Of a stretch of DNA of 13,626 bases, positions 1 through 7,342 are shown piece after piece. Location: the NCBI GenBank assembly GCA_937995745.1, contig CALKIU010000029.1:1-13626 (forward strand), given 5' to 3'. Source of the DNA: an uncultured Bacillaceae bacterium (GTDB lineage Bacteria; Bacillota; Bacilli; Bacillales; Cytobacillaceae). The notes below the pieces were generated by a model. That model made no database searches. It saw only the letters and a program-made list of their open reading frames with translations, and had not been told where the DNA came from. A program made the position numbers and the translations under genes. Numbering within the stretch: the first letter of the stretch is position 1; each line of letters begins with the position of its first letter.

Positions 1-150
1 GCTCGGTTTTTCACGAGGGGTTGTCCAAATTACTGCACATTTTGGACAATACCTAATGAAACAGACCTCGTTTTGTCCAAATACATTCCTCTTTTAGACA
101 ACGTCCATTAAATCTGCCGAGTTTGTCCACATAACCCTCGTTCGAGACAA
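1..150. repeat. Array A: three palindromic units, about 52-nt period, at the left edge
   Basis: Three units of 28-29 nt lie at 21-49, 73-101 and 123-150, with left arms spaced 52 and 50 nt. The first is a perfect dyad (TTGTCCAAA ... TTTGGACAA, 11-nt loop). The second has one arm change (TTTAGACAA). The third keeps only the outer TTGTC/GACAA. The linkers of 21-23 nt share CTCG or CGAG before the left arm. The array probably continues left of the window, since 1-20 has the same linker flavour. The linkers are too short and too alike for CRISPR spacers. The geometry matches array B on the other side of the SWIM gene. Confidence 0.75.
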
Positions 151-480
151 AGCCGACGAGAAAACCAAATTCGAACCCCTCATATTAACAGCGCCCTCTG
201 TCCCAATTGAACCCCGACCTATATACTGCCTTCTTCGAAACCCGGCCGCCCCCCAAATCCACCGATTTTCGAAACCAGTTCCATTCCAACTCATCGCATC
301 CCCCTTCTATATAAAAAGGGAAAGGGGGTGTCTTAAAAGTCACTTTATGTGACTTTTTGGACACCCCCTTCATGTGTCCGCAAGGATATAGCGTTGCAAA
401 GTGATCAACTCCGGCAAACTGGCCCATTTTTCACAAAAAAACTGACTGAAAACAGTATTTTTAAAATAGCCGGCCCTGTG
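151..480. other. Gene-free stretch downstream of the SWIM gene
   Basis: I see no credible gene here: short open frames lack ribosome binding sites and overlap the repeats. The stretch contains the long hairpin at 322-370 and C-rich low-complexity DNA around 180-310. A small ACTG/CAGT stem with a T-run (minus strand, about 430-455) lies just past the SWIM stop codon and could be a weak terminator. Confidence 0.5.
322..370. repeat. Two-tier 49-nt inverted repeat, possible MITE or bidirectional terminator
   Basis: The outer arms AAGGGGGTGTC (322-332) and GACACCCCCTT (360-370) pair over 11 bp. After a 2-nt internal mismatch, the inner arms AAAAGTCAC (335-343) and GTGACTTTT (349-357) pair over 9 bp around the loop TTTAT. 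The GGGGTGTC...AAAGTCA wording resembles insertion-sequence terminal repeats I remember from Bacillus-type genomes, so this may be a tiny non-autonomous element. In minus-strand RNA it would also form a very stable hairpin followed by a T-rich tail, so it could end SWIM transcription. Confidence 0.6.
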
Positions 481-2172
481 TTACGGCATTTTCCGCTTTA
501 TTTTGCCCAGTTCGTCAATGAAGGCAGGTCTTCTTTTGTGGATTTCCATGAGTTGTTCAATGATTTCCCCTGCTTTTTCCTTGCCGGCAATGTCTTTGAA
601 TTTCTTTATTTTTTTGCATACTTCCCTGTATCGATGGCGGTTGCTTGATTGTTGCGCGGAAGTGAAGATATACTGCTCATAGATTTCGATAACTTCATCT
701 TTGTATTTTCCGAGCAATTTTTCCGCATAGGATTCAATATAATACGGCTCGTTTTTGACAATCCGCAAGAGTTCTTCCAGATCATTTTCTTCCTCAATGA
801 TCTTTAGGAATACATTGCTCGGATACCTTTCGTCCCCTCTCAATTCGTTTTTGAGATTCGTATAGAACTCATCGAATTCATCAGCGTGCAGTTCTTTTAA
901 TTCAAAGTAATATTGAAAATGGCCGCCAATCAATAGTTCCTTGGCCAGTTTTTTCTGTTCCTTTTTCAAGGAAAGCTGTTTGTATGCCTCATATCTGTAT
1001 TGTTTCCACTGATTGACCAAGCCGGGGTACTGCCCGTCCTGCTTTTCCCCGTCCACCGCCACTTCAATGGCTTTGTGAAAATTTTTCTCGCGGAGCAGCT
1101 TTTTCAGCAATTCTTCTCTGAAAAACCGATAATGAAGATGCTCATAAATGAAATTTTCCGCCGCTTCTGCACTGTCATATTTTTTAATCATATGATACTG
1201 CAATTTTAACAGGTCTTGTTTCCCGTACTCCGAATAATCAATGCCGGATTTTCCGCTCAATGCGTCATTGATTTTCTCGATTAAGCGTTTCCTCAGTTTG
1301 TCGTCATCGGCAAAAACGAGGCAAATTTGCAGAAGGTTGATGCGGTATTCGTTCCATCCGTCAAAAGCCCGTTTGTTTTCCGAAAGGGCGACGATTTTCT
1401 TAAAAGCTTTCTCGGGCTGGTTGCCTTGTTTTTGGATTTCATCAGCAATCTCCTCTATTAAATCTAAAGTGTCGGCAACGACACCGCCGATGGCGCCGGC
1501 CGAATCGTCAGCAAAATCATATGTCCGCACCGCTTCCTTCAGAATGAGCAATGCAATATCCAGTGCCAGCAAACGATTTTCCGTCTCTCTTGCCCGTTTC
1601 AGAACCTCTGACAGTTCATACGCGAAGTCAAACGTCTGCCGGTATGAGATAAACCTTTTCCGGCCGGCATACTGTTGCACAAGCGATTTGATTAACTTCC
1701 GGGTCATTTTTAACTCTTCTTTGTCATCTCTTTGCGAGTATTTGTAAATCAGCCGCTTTTCTAACGCTTCATCTTCGTCGGCGAGGTGAAGGATTATATC
1801 AATCAATTGCTCTTTGGAAAGGGTGTTCAGAACCGCCCTTAAATCAAAAGAGTTTGTTTGGACATTTTCCGGAGCATGTTCCTTGGCCGGTGCGGTTCCT
1901 CCGCCCAGTATGTCCCGGATTTTGTAAAAAACCGCCACTTCATGCTTGCAAATCGGTCCCGAATCATAGGGGCATTCACAATCGGAAAAACGAATCTGAC
2001 CGTTTGCCCCCATCTCAACAAGCACATAATAATCATCGGTTCCTTGAACAGTGGCCGTAAAAACATGGTCAAAGGTCTGTTTCAGTTCTTTCACAAAGCC
2101 CTTTAAATAATAGTCGTATCCTCGCGCCAAAATCTTGTCGTCGACATAGCTCTCAAAATTGGTAATTTTCAT
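481..2172 (-). CDS. SWIM zinc-finger family protein
   Basis: This is a 563-residue protein with an N-terminal SWIM zinc finger. The ligands follow CxC-x7-CxH: Cys65, Cys67, Cys75 and His77, inside a small beta-rich stretch (about 35-82). SWIM domains are described as zinc-binding modules for DNA, RNA or protein contacts. From about residue 110 onward the protein is Lys/Glu/Leu-rich and looks all-helical, perhaps TPR-like, with no signal peptide or membrane segment, so it is probably cytoplasmic. Some SWIM proteins sit beside or are fused to SNF2-type helicases. No helicase motifs are visible in it or in its neighbours. The ATG at 2172 is supported by AAGGA seven bases upstream. It stands alone, flanked by repeat arrays A and B. 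The family call is solid; the biological role is unknown. Confidence 0.88.
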   Translation of the reverse strand: MKITNFESYVDDKILARGYDYYLKGFVKELKQTFDHVFTATVQGTDDYYVLVEMGANGQIRFSDCECPYDSGPICKHEVAVFYKIRDILGGGTAPAKEHAPENVQTNSFDLRAVLNTLSKEQLIDIILHLADEDEALEKRLIYKYSQRDDKEELKMTRKLIKSLVQQYAGRKRFISYRQTFDFAYELSEVLKRARETENRLLALDIALLILKEAVRTYDFADDSAGAIGGVVADTLDLIEEIADEIQKQGNQPEKAFKKIVALSENKRAFDGWNEYRINLLQICLVFADDDKLRKRLIEKINDALSGKSGIDYSEYGKQDLLKLQYHMIKKYDSAEAAENFIYEHLHYRFFREELLKKLLREKNFHKAIEVAVDGEKQDGQYPGLVNQWKQYRYEAYKQLSLKKEQKKLAKELLIGGHFQYYFELKELHADEFDEFYTNLKNELRGDERYPSNVFLKIIEEENDLEELLRIVKNEPYYIESYAEKLLGKYKDEVIEIYEQYIFTSAQQSSNRHRYREVCKKIKKFKDIAGKEKAGEIIEQLMEIHKRRPAFIDELGKIKRKMP

Positions 2173-2301
2173 GATCCATTCCTTCTTTTTGATATTTTTA
2201 ACAGCGGACCCCGGCCTTTACGGATTGCGGTAACGAGGATGGGAAGATACAACAATGCCGGATTTAAGGTGAGCCGGTTCAGTGAGCAGGTTTTTTATGT
2301 A

Positions 2302-2760
2302 AGTTTTATTATGTACCTGTTTTGAAGACAAAACAAGCGTGGTTCAATGCCGATTTGTCTTCAGTTCGATAATCTGAAGACAAAACCATCTTTTTTAAAC
2401 AAACTTTGTCCTCAGTCTGCCACTCTGAAGACAAAACAGCTATTTTTTAAAACCGGTTTGTCTTCAATCTGCCACTCTGAAGACAAAACGACCTTCAGTT
2501 AAAACCATTTTGTCCTCAGACCATTAATCTGAAGACAAAACCATCTTTTTTAAGCAAACTTTGTCCTCAGTCTGCCACTCTGAAGACAAAACGACCTTTA
2601 TTTAAAACCGGTTTGTCCCCAGTTCGCCACTCTGAAGACAAAACAGCCATCTTTTAAAACTGGTTTGTCCTCAGTTTACCATTCTAAAGACAAAACTTAA
2701 AAAATTTTGGGCGATTTGTCCATTAAAATCAATAATTCGCAAAAAACTCCTATTTGGACA
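2302..2760. repeat. Array B: about nine palindromic units at 51-52 nt period
   Basis: Seven good 33-nt units start at 2354, 2405, 2457, 2509, 2560, 2612 and 2664. Each has 11-nt arms (TTTGTCYTCAG and CTGAAGACAAA), a 9-nt loop often ending GCCACT, and a trailing AC. Two decayed units keep the register: a right arm ending at 2334 and a left arm at 2715 whose partner is displaced to about 2760. Linkers run 19, 18, 19, 19, 18, 19, 19, 18 nt and are themselves related (T/A-rich centre, AAAC-like end). Neither 52 nor the 155-nt three-unit period is a multiple of three, so the array is not a coding repeat. The short similar linkers rule out CRISPR spacers. Confidence 0.92.
2308..2336 (-). promoter_or_regulatory. 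Possible weak promoter for the SWIM gene
   Basis: Read on the minus strand, TTGTTT (2336-2331) is followed after 17 bases by CATAAT (2313-2308). The -10 is good and the -35 is poor. It lies inside the decayed first unit of array B, about 135 bases before the SWIM start. If real, the hairpins would be upstream of this transcript rather than in its leader. Confidence 0.3.
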
Positions 2761-3026
2761 GAAACGGTTGCCCATTTCAAACGCCATAGAATTTTATCGC
2801 GGCTGGATACATTGTATAGGAATTTTACACAAAGTCTGGACTTGACTCATCCATCTCATACATTTCTTTTTCCGGGGTTTTTTTAACAGCAGTCACGTCA
2901 CTTTTTCAACAATACCTGTCTCTATTTTTCTGCATCCCCCCTGTTCAGATGAGGCTTTGTTTTACTGAGGATCCCGGAAACATCATTAAAAAAAGCTGTT
3001 ACTATGGCCAACTGGATCCTTTTTCC
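2761..3026. other. Gene-free stretch between array B and the rarD terminator
   Basis: I see no gene, RNA gene or clear repeat here. The DNA is AT-rich with T-runs. Minus-strand TACAAT and TAAAAT boxes around 2795-2820 lack a convincing -35, so I cannot place a promoter that would transcribe array B. Confidence 0.45.
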
Positions 3027-3056
3027 AAAAAATAATCCATGGGCATAACCATGGAT
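3027..3056 (-). terminator. Rho-independent terminator after rarD
   Basis: On the minus strand, arms ATCCATGG and CCATGGAT form an 8-bp stem (3056-3049 with 3042-3035) with a 6-nt loop, followed by TATTTTTT. It sits about 35 bases beyond the rarD stop codon and is correctly oriented to end rarD transcription before array B. Confidence 0.75.
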
Positions 3057-3089
3057 GAAAGGGCGCTCACGCAAGCGGTTTTTTCGGCT

Positions 3090-4019
3090 TTACATATTTT
3101 TTGCTTGGACGGCGGTTGCCGGCATTTTTTTGCGCCGTTTCAATCCGCGGATATTGGCAACAGTAAAGATGGCGATTGCCGTCCAGATGCAAGCAAACGT
3201 CACAAAGTGGTCGAATGTAAAGCTTTCGTTATAAAGGAGAACACCGATAAAGAGATTGATTGTCGGCGACACGTACTGAATGAAACCGACCATATAAAGG
3301 GGGATTTTCTGCGCACCAATTGCAAACCATAATAACGGCAAAGCGGTCGCAATGCCGGTTCCGATTAAAAGAAGGTCAATGGCCGCAGAGCCCGCCATAA
3401 ACTCGTGGGAACCGCCAATCCCCAAATAGATTAAGAACATAAGAGCAAAAGGAAGCATAAAGGAAGTCTCCAAAAACAGGCCGAGCATGGAATCCACGTT
3501 AATCAATTTTTTCGCCAATCCGTATAACCCGAAAGTCAGCGCCAAGGTGATCGCGAGCCAAGGAAACTTGCCAATGGACAGCGTCATATACAAAACCCCG
3601 GCGGCGGCGATCACGAAGGCAGTTGTTTGCGCCCGGTCCAGTCTTTCCCGCAATACAACAATACCGAGTACAACGGATACAAGGGGATTGATATAATAGC
3701 CCAAACTGGCCTCAAGAATATGGCCTGTATTTACCGTGTATATGTATGTCAACCAATTCAGGCTGATGATCGCTGAAGACAAAAAGAGGCCAAGCCACGT
3801 TTTCTTCCGCTTCATTTCCACTTGAAAAAATGATTTTAAATGCTTTCTTTTCATGACCAAGACAATGACCAAGACGAACGCAAAAGACCATACGATCCGA
3901 TGGGCGAGTATTTCCAACGGGGGAACTTCTTCTAAAAACCGCCAATAAATCGGCAAAACTCCCCATAATATATAAGCTGTCAGTACAAAAGCAATTCCTG
4001 TGGCATTTTGTCTTTCCAT
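3090..4019 (-). CDS. rarD: EamA/RarD family transporter
   Basis: This is a 309-residue integral membrane protein of the drug/metabolite transporter superfamily, RarD subgroup. About ten membrane helices arranged as two EamA halves can be traced. Recognisable family stretches include AHRIVWS near the end of helix 2, the NWLTYIY...ASLGYYINPL region, GLYGLAKK, and ALPLLWFAIGAQKIPL...GFIQYVSPTINLFIGV. The length is usual for the family. RarD proteins are annotated as chloramphenicol-sensitivity or amino-acid-type permeases, but the substrate is uncertain. A Lys/Arg-rich C-terminus should be cytoplasmic. I chose ATG at 4019 because GGTGA lies five bases upstream; a GTG at 4028 (three residues longer) has no good ribosome binding site. 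The gene is a single unit with its own extended -10 promoter and terminator, divergent from the amphi-Trp gene. Confidence 0.93.
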   Translation of the reverse strand: MERQNATGIAFVLTAYILWGVLPIYWRFLEEVPPLEILAHRIVWSFAFVLVIVLVMKRKHLKSFFQVEMKRKKTWLGLFLSSAIISLNWLTYIYTVNTGHILEASLGYYINPLVSVVLGIVVLRERLDRAQTTAFVIAAAGVLYMTLSIGKFPWLAITLALTFGLYGLAKKLINVDSMLGLFLETSFMLPFALMFLIYLGIGGSHEFMAGSAAIDLLLIGTGIATALPLLWFAIGAQKIPLYMVGFIQYVSPTINLFIGVLLYNESFTFDHFVTFACIWTAIAIFTVANIRGLKRRKKMPATAVQAKNM

Positions 4020-4078
4020 TTTTTTCACCGGTTTCTTTTATACAAAAATTGATAAAAATTCTATTAAAGATAACAATA

Positions 4079-4087
4079 ATTATAACA
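4079..4087 (-). promoter_or_regulatory. Extended -10 promoter of rarD
   Basis: The minus strand reads TGTTATAAT (4087-4079), a perfect -10 with the TGn extension, about 60 bases before the rarD start. No good -35 is visible, which is normal for an extended -10 promoter. Confidence 0.6.
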
Positions 4088-4195
4088 TACGAACCTTTCC
4101 GGCATAGTGTCATTCTTTTCCAAGTCTCGTATTTTTATGAAGTCCGTCTGCCTCTTTTGCAAAAAATAATGCCAATTGACGTCAATTTGTGCGAA

Positions 4196-4215
4196 TTTTG
4201 TCTGAAAAGACAAAA
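4196..4215 (+). promoter_or_regulatory. Dyad overlapping the amphi-Trp promoter
   Basis: Arms TTTTGTC (4196-4202) and GACAAAA (4209-4215) are a perfect 7-bp inverted repeat with the loop TGAAAA. It covers the -35 element, the position expected for a repressor site. The arms match the outer arms of array B. Confidence 0.4.
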
Positions 4216-4230
4216 AATATTAGGTATACT
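4202..4230 (+). promoter_or_regulatory. Promoter of the amphi-Trp gene
   Basis: CTGAAA (4202-4207, four of six to consensus) is followed after 17 bases by TATACT (4225-4230, five of six), giving a predicted start near 4237. The leader is about 25 nt and carries a strong AGGAGGG seven bases before the ATG. Confidence 0.6.
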
Positions 4231-4262
4231 AATAGTAGAAGTATTATGAGGAGGGATGCGAT

Positions 4263-4538
4263 ATGAATGAGCAAAACAGACCGACAAAACAAGTATTGAT
4301 CGACTACGAGGAAAGACAAAGCCTTGAACAGGCGACCGCCTTGCTTGAAACCATTGTGGCGAAACTGAAAGAACAAGGCAAATTTACCTTCAAGCAAGGG
4401 GAAACAGAAATAGAAATCCAGCCCTCCGGACAAATCCAAACAGAGATCAAGTATGAAGTAAAAGGAGACAAACATTCTTTCGAAATTGAGCTTGAATGGA
4501 TTCCGGGACAAGCTGATCAAAAAATGGAAATTTTATAA
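4263..4538 (+). CDS. Amphi-Trp domain-containing protein
   Basis: This 91-residue acidic protein fits the small amphi-Trp family. It has an N-terminal segment with a Tyr-Glu-Glu motif (about 14-17) and an amphipathic helix (about 19-38: LEQATALLETIVAKLKEQGK). Alternating hydrophilic/hydrophobic strands follow, ending in the characteristic FEIELEW at about 72-78. The domain is named for that conserved C-terminal Trp; its molecular function is not established. There is no signal peptide or membrane helix. The start is well supported by AGGAGGG with ideal spacing. It is a single gene between its own promoter and a strong terminator, divergent from rarD. Confidence 0.85.
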   Translation: MNEQNRPTKQVLIDYEERQSLEQATALLETIVAKLKEQGKFTFKQGETEIEIQPSGQIQTEIKYEVKGDKHSFEIELEWIPGQADQKMEIL

Positions 4539-4551
4539 TAAACACTCTCTC

Positions 4552-4577
4552 GGGAACGGCTTTCGTTCCCTTTTTTT
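4552..4577 (+). terminator. Rho-independent terminator after the amphi-Trp gene
   Basis: A 7-bp stem GGGAACG/CGTTCCC (4552-4558 with 4564-4570) with a 5-nt loop is followed directly by seven T residues. It starts 13 bases after the stop codon. Confidence 0.92.
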
Positions 4578-5049
4578 GGCTAAAAAACTCCCTCGGCCCA
4601 TGCCTCTTCCCCCTGTGCGGGAAAAGCGCGATTTCATAGTAACGCCCGGCTAACTGAAACCCTCGTCTGCCGAAATCTTAACCTTAATCCCTTTTCAAAC
4701 TTTAAAACCAGTCAAGCAAGAAGGGAAAAGAACTGTTTATTTTGATGACCGTTCTTTCCAAAGCTTCTAATGCGTCTATGCCATATGTAAATCAATACTA
4801 ATGATGCCTGTGAAAGATGGCAAAGGCGCATCAGTTGATAATATAAGAGCCTCACACCGAACCCCGCCAATAATTTTGCCGGAATACACACAATCCGCCC
4901 GGGACGATTCCGTCTTTATCCGCGCCGGGACCTTCCGGCAAAGTCCGCCTCCCCTTTTGAAAGCCCCCGCAAGACCCGTATTCCTGTACTAACAAAAGAA
5001 CGCGTTCCATATTCATATAAAAAGAATCTGAAAAGGGGGCGCAAAACTG
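4578..5049. other. Gene-free stretch upstream of the dehydrogenase-like gene
   Basis: This stretch contains no convincing gene; a 63-codon frame at 4801-4992 lacks a ribosome binding site and has no recognisable content. I found no repeat or hairpin of note. The promoter of the downstream gene should lie here, but no clear sigma-A pair is visible. CATATT/CATATAA at about 5010-5022 is the best -10-like text and has no matching -35. A sporulation-type promoter is possible but unproven. Confidence 0.45.
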
Positions 5050-6498
5050 TTGCGAAATGTGAAAGTCCGTTTACGTCCGGTGGCCGGCAACATAAATTTG
5101 CCGACAGTAATCAAAACAGCCTTTCGTCCAGGTGATCCCCAAGAAAGAATATTTATTGCCACACAAACCGGGCAAATTTATTACATAGGCAATGAAGGCT
5201 TAACGCTCTTTTTGGATATCGGGCCGCGCATCATAAAATTGGGCGAAAACACGGGCGGATATGACGAACGGGGCTTGCTCGGCCTGGCGTTCCACCCGCA
5301 ATTCTTTTACAACGGGCTTTTTTATCTGCATTATTCGGAAGCGGGAACCCAAGGACCCGGCGCCCTTCCCGGAGGATACTCCCCCGACCCGTGCAACCCG
5401 GAAACACTGCATCTGAAATGGAACAACCGCGAAGAGCGCTACGACCATATCGATACCGTGGAAGAATGGATCCTGGAGACAAACGGAAGACCTCGGAAAC
5501 GGCGGACGCTGCTGAAATTGCGGCGGCCGTTCATGAATCACAACGGCTACAACAGTTTGACTTTCTCCCCCGAAAGCGGCAGGCTCGTCCTGACAACGGG
5601 AGACGGCGGTTCCGGCTTCGATCCGTTTAACTTAAGTCAGGATGACATGGAAATAGCCGGAAAAATCATCGAAATTGACGTCAACCAACCGATCGGCATC
5701 ACAGACCTCCCTGCCGCCACCCGTTTCGATGAGCTGCCCGCTCCCGTCCAAAACATGCTGTCCGTCATCGCCAAAGGGGTGCGCAACATGTCGTCCCCGT
5801 CCTATCAGCCGATGCAAAATTACTTTATAAAATATGCCGGACAAACCGGACAAGATTTCGTCGAGTCGATCTACTCCTTCATTCACTACCGGCCTGTTCC
5901 AGTTCCGCTTCTTGTCCAAGCTTCGCGTATGAAAAGGCAGTCCGCCGCCGGAAACGGCATAAACAACATTAACACAGGGAACGGCATCATCAATTTCGGC
6001 TGGCGGGGTTGGGAAGGGGATTTCCCCACTCCGGTCATGAAACCTTGTCCGACCGGTACAGGCGGGAGGCAAAAAGCGATTTCCTTTTACAAAGAAGCGG
6101 CCGCCCTCTCGGCAGAACGCCTCCGGCCGCTGACAAGCTATTTTCACGAAGACCCGCGGCCGGGAAAGTTTTCCGGCACGGCGCTGACCGGCGTGCAAGC
6201 CTATTTGGGCACGAACATCCCCGCTTTGACAGGCGCCGTCGTTTTCACCGATTTTGCCCGCAAAGAAACGGCCCCCCGCATCCGGGGAGCGCTCGCTTAC
6301 ACGTATGTCAGGCAAGACGGCAGACAAAACGATTTTTATTTGCTAGAGGTCAACCATGATTTTGGCGCGCAGCCGGCCCATTTTGTCAGTCTCGGAGCCA
6401 ATTTGGCGCAAACACGATTATTTTTGGGCGTGAACGGCTCGGGCAATGTGACCGATTTTCACAAAGGAACCGTGTTTGAAATAGTGCCGGACCGTTAA
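5050..6498 (+). CDS. PQQ-dependent glucose/sorbosone dehydrogenase-like beta-propeller protein
   Basis: This 482-residue protein belongs to the glucose/sorbosone dehydrogenase family, six-bladed beta-propellers whose characterised members oxidise sugars with PQQ. Family signatures are in order: DERGLLGLAFHP (72-83), a basic strand leading to NHNG (163-166, His164 being the candidate catalytic base), LTTGDGG (181-187), GKIIEIDV (204-211), INFGWRGWEG in the middle, and ALTGVQ and ALTGAVVFTDFAR towards the C-terminus. There is no signal peptide, unlike many secreted relatives, so a cytoplasmic or forespore location is possible; real PQQ use is unproven. The start appears to be TTG at 5050, with AAGGGGG about ten bases upstream; no in-frame ATG lies nearby. 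No terminator follows, and the stop codon overlaps that of the convergent gene. Confidence 0.85.
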   Translation: MRNVKVRLRPVAGNINLPTVIKTAFRPGDPQERIFIATQTGQIYYIGNEGLTLFLDIGPRIIKLGENTGGYDERGLLGLAFHPQFFYNGLFYLHYSEAGTQGPGALPGGYSPDPCNPETLHLKWNNREERYDHIDTVEEWILETNGRPRKRRTLLKLRRPFMNHNGYNSLTFSPESGRLVLTTGDGGSGFDPFNLSQDDMEIAGKIIEIDVNQPIGITDLPAATRFDELPAPVQNMLSVIAKGVRNMSSPSYQPMQNYFIKYAGQTGQDFVESIYSFIHYRPVPVPLLVQASRMKRQSAAGNGINNINTGNGIINFGWRGWEGDFPTPVMKPCPTGTGGRQKAISFYKEAAALSAERLRPLTSYFHEDPRPGKFSGTALTGVQAYLGTNIPALTGAVVFTDFARKETAPRIRGALAYTYVRQDGRQNDFYLLEVNHDFGAQPAHFVSLGANLAQTRLFLGVNGSGNVTDFHKGTVFEIVPDR

Positions 6499-7070
6499 TT
6501 CCCCGGGAGAAAACTTCCCCCGCCACGCAGCCGTTTCACAAGCAGGAGTCCCGCTTCCAGCCATATCCAGCTGTAACAAAAGCAGAACAGAAAAATCCCG
6601 CCGGACGCCGCAACGGAAAAATTCACGGAAACAAACGGACCCAAAACGGGAAACCGGAAAATATACAGAAGCCCCGCAATGCCGCACGTCAACCCGAACG
6701 CCCCGGCTGCCGCCACCGCCAGCCTTTTCCGGAAAAAATGGACGGCCAGCCCGAGTGCGACAGCCAATAGACCGGTGGTAAAAGGAAAAATCATCAGTTC
6801 CGCCGGCTGGATGACAAACAGCAATAGACATGTCAAAACATATGCCGCCAAACCGGCCGGGCGGGAAAGCACGGCACATATGAAAACAGGCGCCGTCGCC
6901 AGCGGACTGACGGCATAACCAAGCACGGGCAAAAAACCGCCGGCCGCCTGCAGCAATGCCGCCAAACAAGAAAACAAGGAGACCGCCATCAGCCGGACTG
7001 TCCGCTTTTGTTTGCGGAATGCCACTTGCAGCGGCCGGACTTCCCTTGTGATGTCTTTTAAAAAATACAT
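6495..7070 (-). CDS. Hypothetical six-helix membrane protein
   Basis: This 191-residue hydrophobic protein is probably in the cytoplasmic membrane. Likely helices lie at about 27-45, 55-69, 72-88, 94-112, 118-137 and 153-178. A basic N-terminus (residues 9-26) and the basic KRLRGGG end suggest both termini are cytoplasmic. No catalytic motif is visible. The compact six-helix shape and Gly/Ala-rich helices recall substrate-binding (S) components of ECF transporters, but no family motif supports that, so I leave the function open. The ATG at 7070 is well supported by AGGAG seven bases upstream. It is a single gene with no clear promoter, and its TAA overlaps the dehydrogenase-like gene's TAA in a shared TTAA. 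Confidence 0.7.
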   Translation of the reverse strand: MYFLKDITREVRPLQVAFRKQKRTVRLMAVSLFSCLAALLQAAGGFLPVLGYAVSPLATAPVFICAVLSRPAGLAAYVLTCLLLFVIQPAELMIFPFTTGLLAVALGLAVHFFRKRLAVAAAGAFGLTCGIAGLLYIFRFPVLGPFVSVNFSVAASGGIFLFCFCYSWIWLEAGLLLVKRLRGGGSFLPGN

Positions 7071-7342
7071 GCCAACTCTCCTGTTTCTCTGACTTTGCCA
7101 ACCAATATATGCGGGTGCCCGGCGTTATTTCCCTTTTTGTCCGGAGTCTTTGCCGGAAACGTTGCTTTTCCGGGACAAACTTGGCGGCGGGACAGAAAGC
7201 TACGGGATACAGCGGGGATGATGGTTGAAGGTTTTTTAAAGGGGGATTTGGCCGTTTTTCTCAAGAAAAGCAACAAAAGACGGATGAACCGGTAAGGGGG
7301 CCGACGATGGATTTTGCCGCCTTCTTCTTGCCGGGAATCCCG

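Noticed and set aside
2354..2696. CRISPR array
   Set aside because: Repeats are 33-nt palindromes but the intervening 18-19 nt are too short and clearly related to each other, and there are no cas genes in the window.
3039..3332. 97-codon plus-strand frame over the rarD terminator
   Set aside because: It begins within the terminator hairpin and is antisense to rarD; no ribosome binding site.
5200..6359. Long opposite-strand and alternative-frame open frames inside the dehydrogenase-like gene
   Set aside because: They are shadows of a GC-rich coding sequence whose own frame has clear family motifs.
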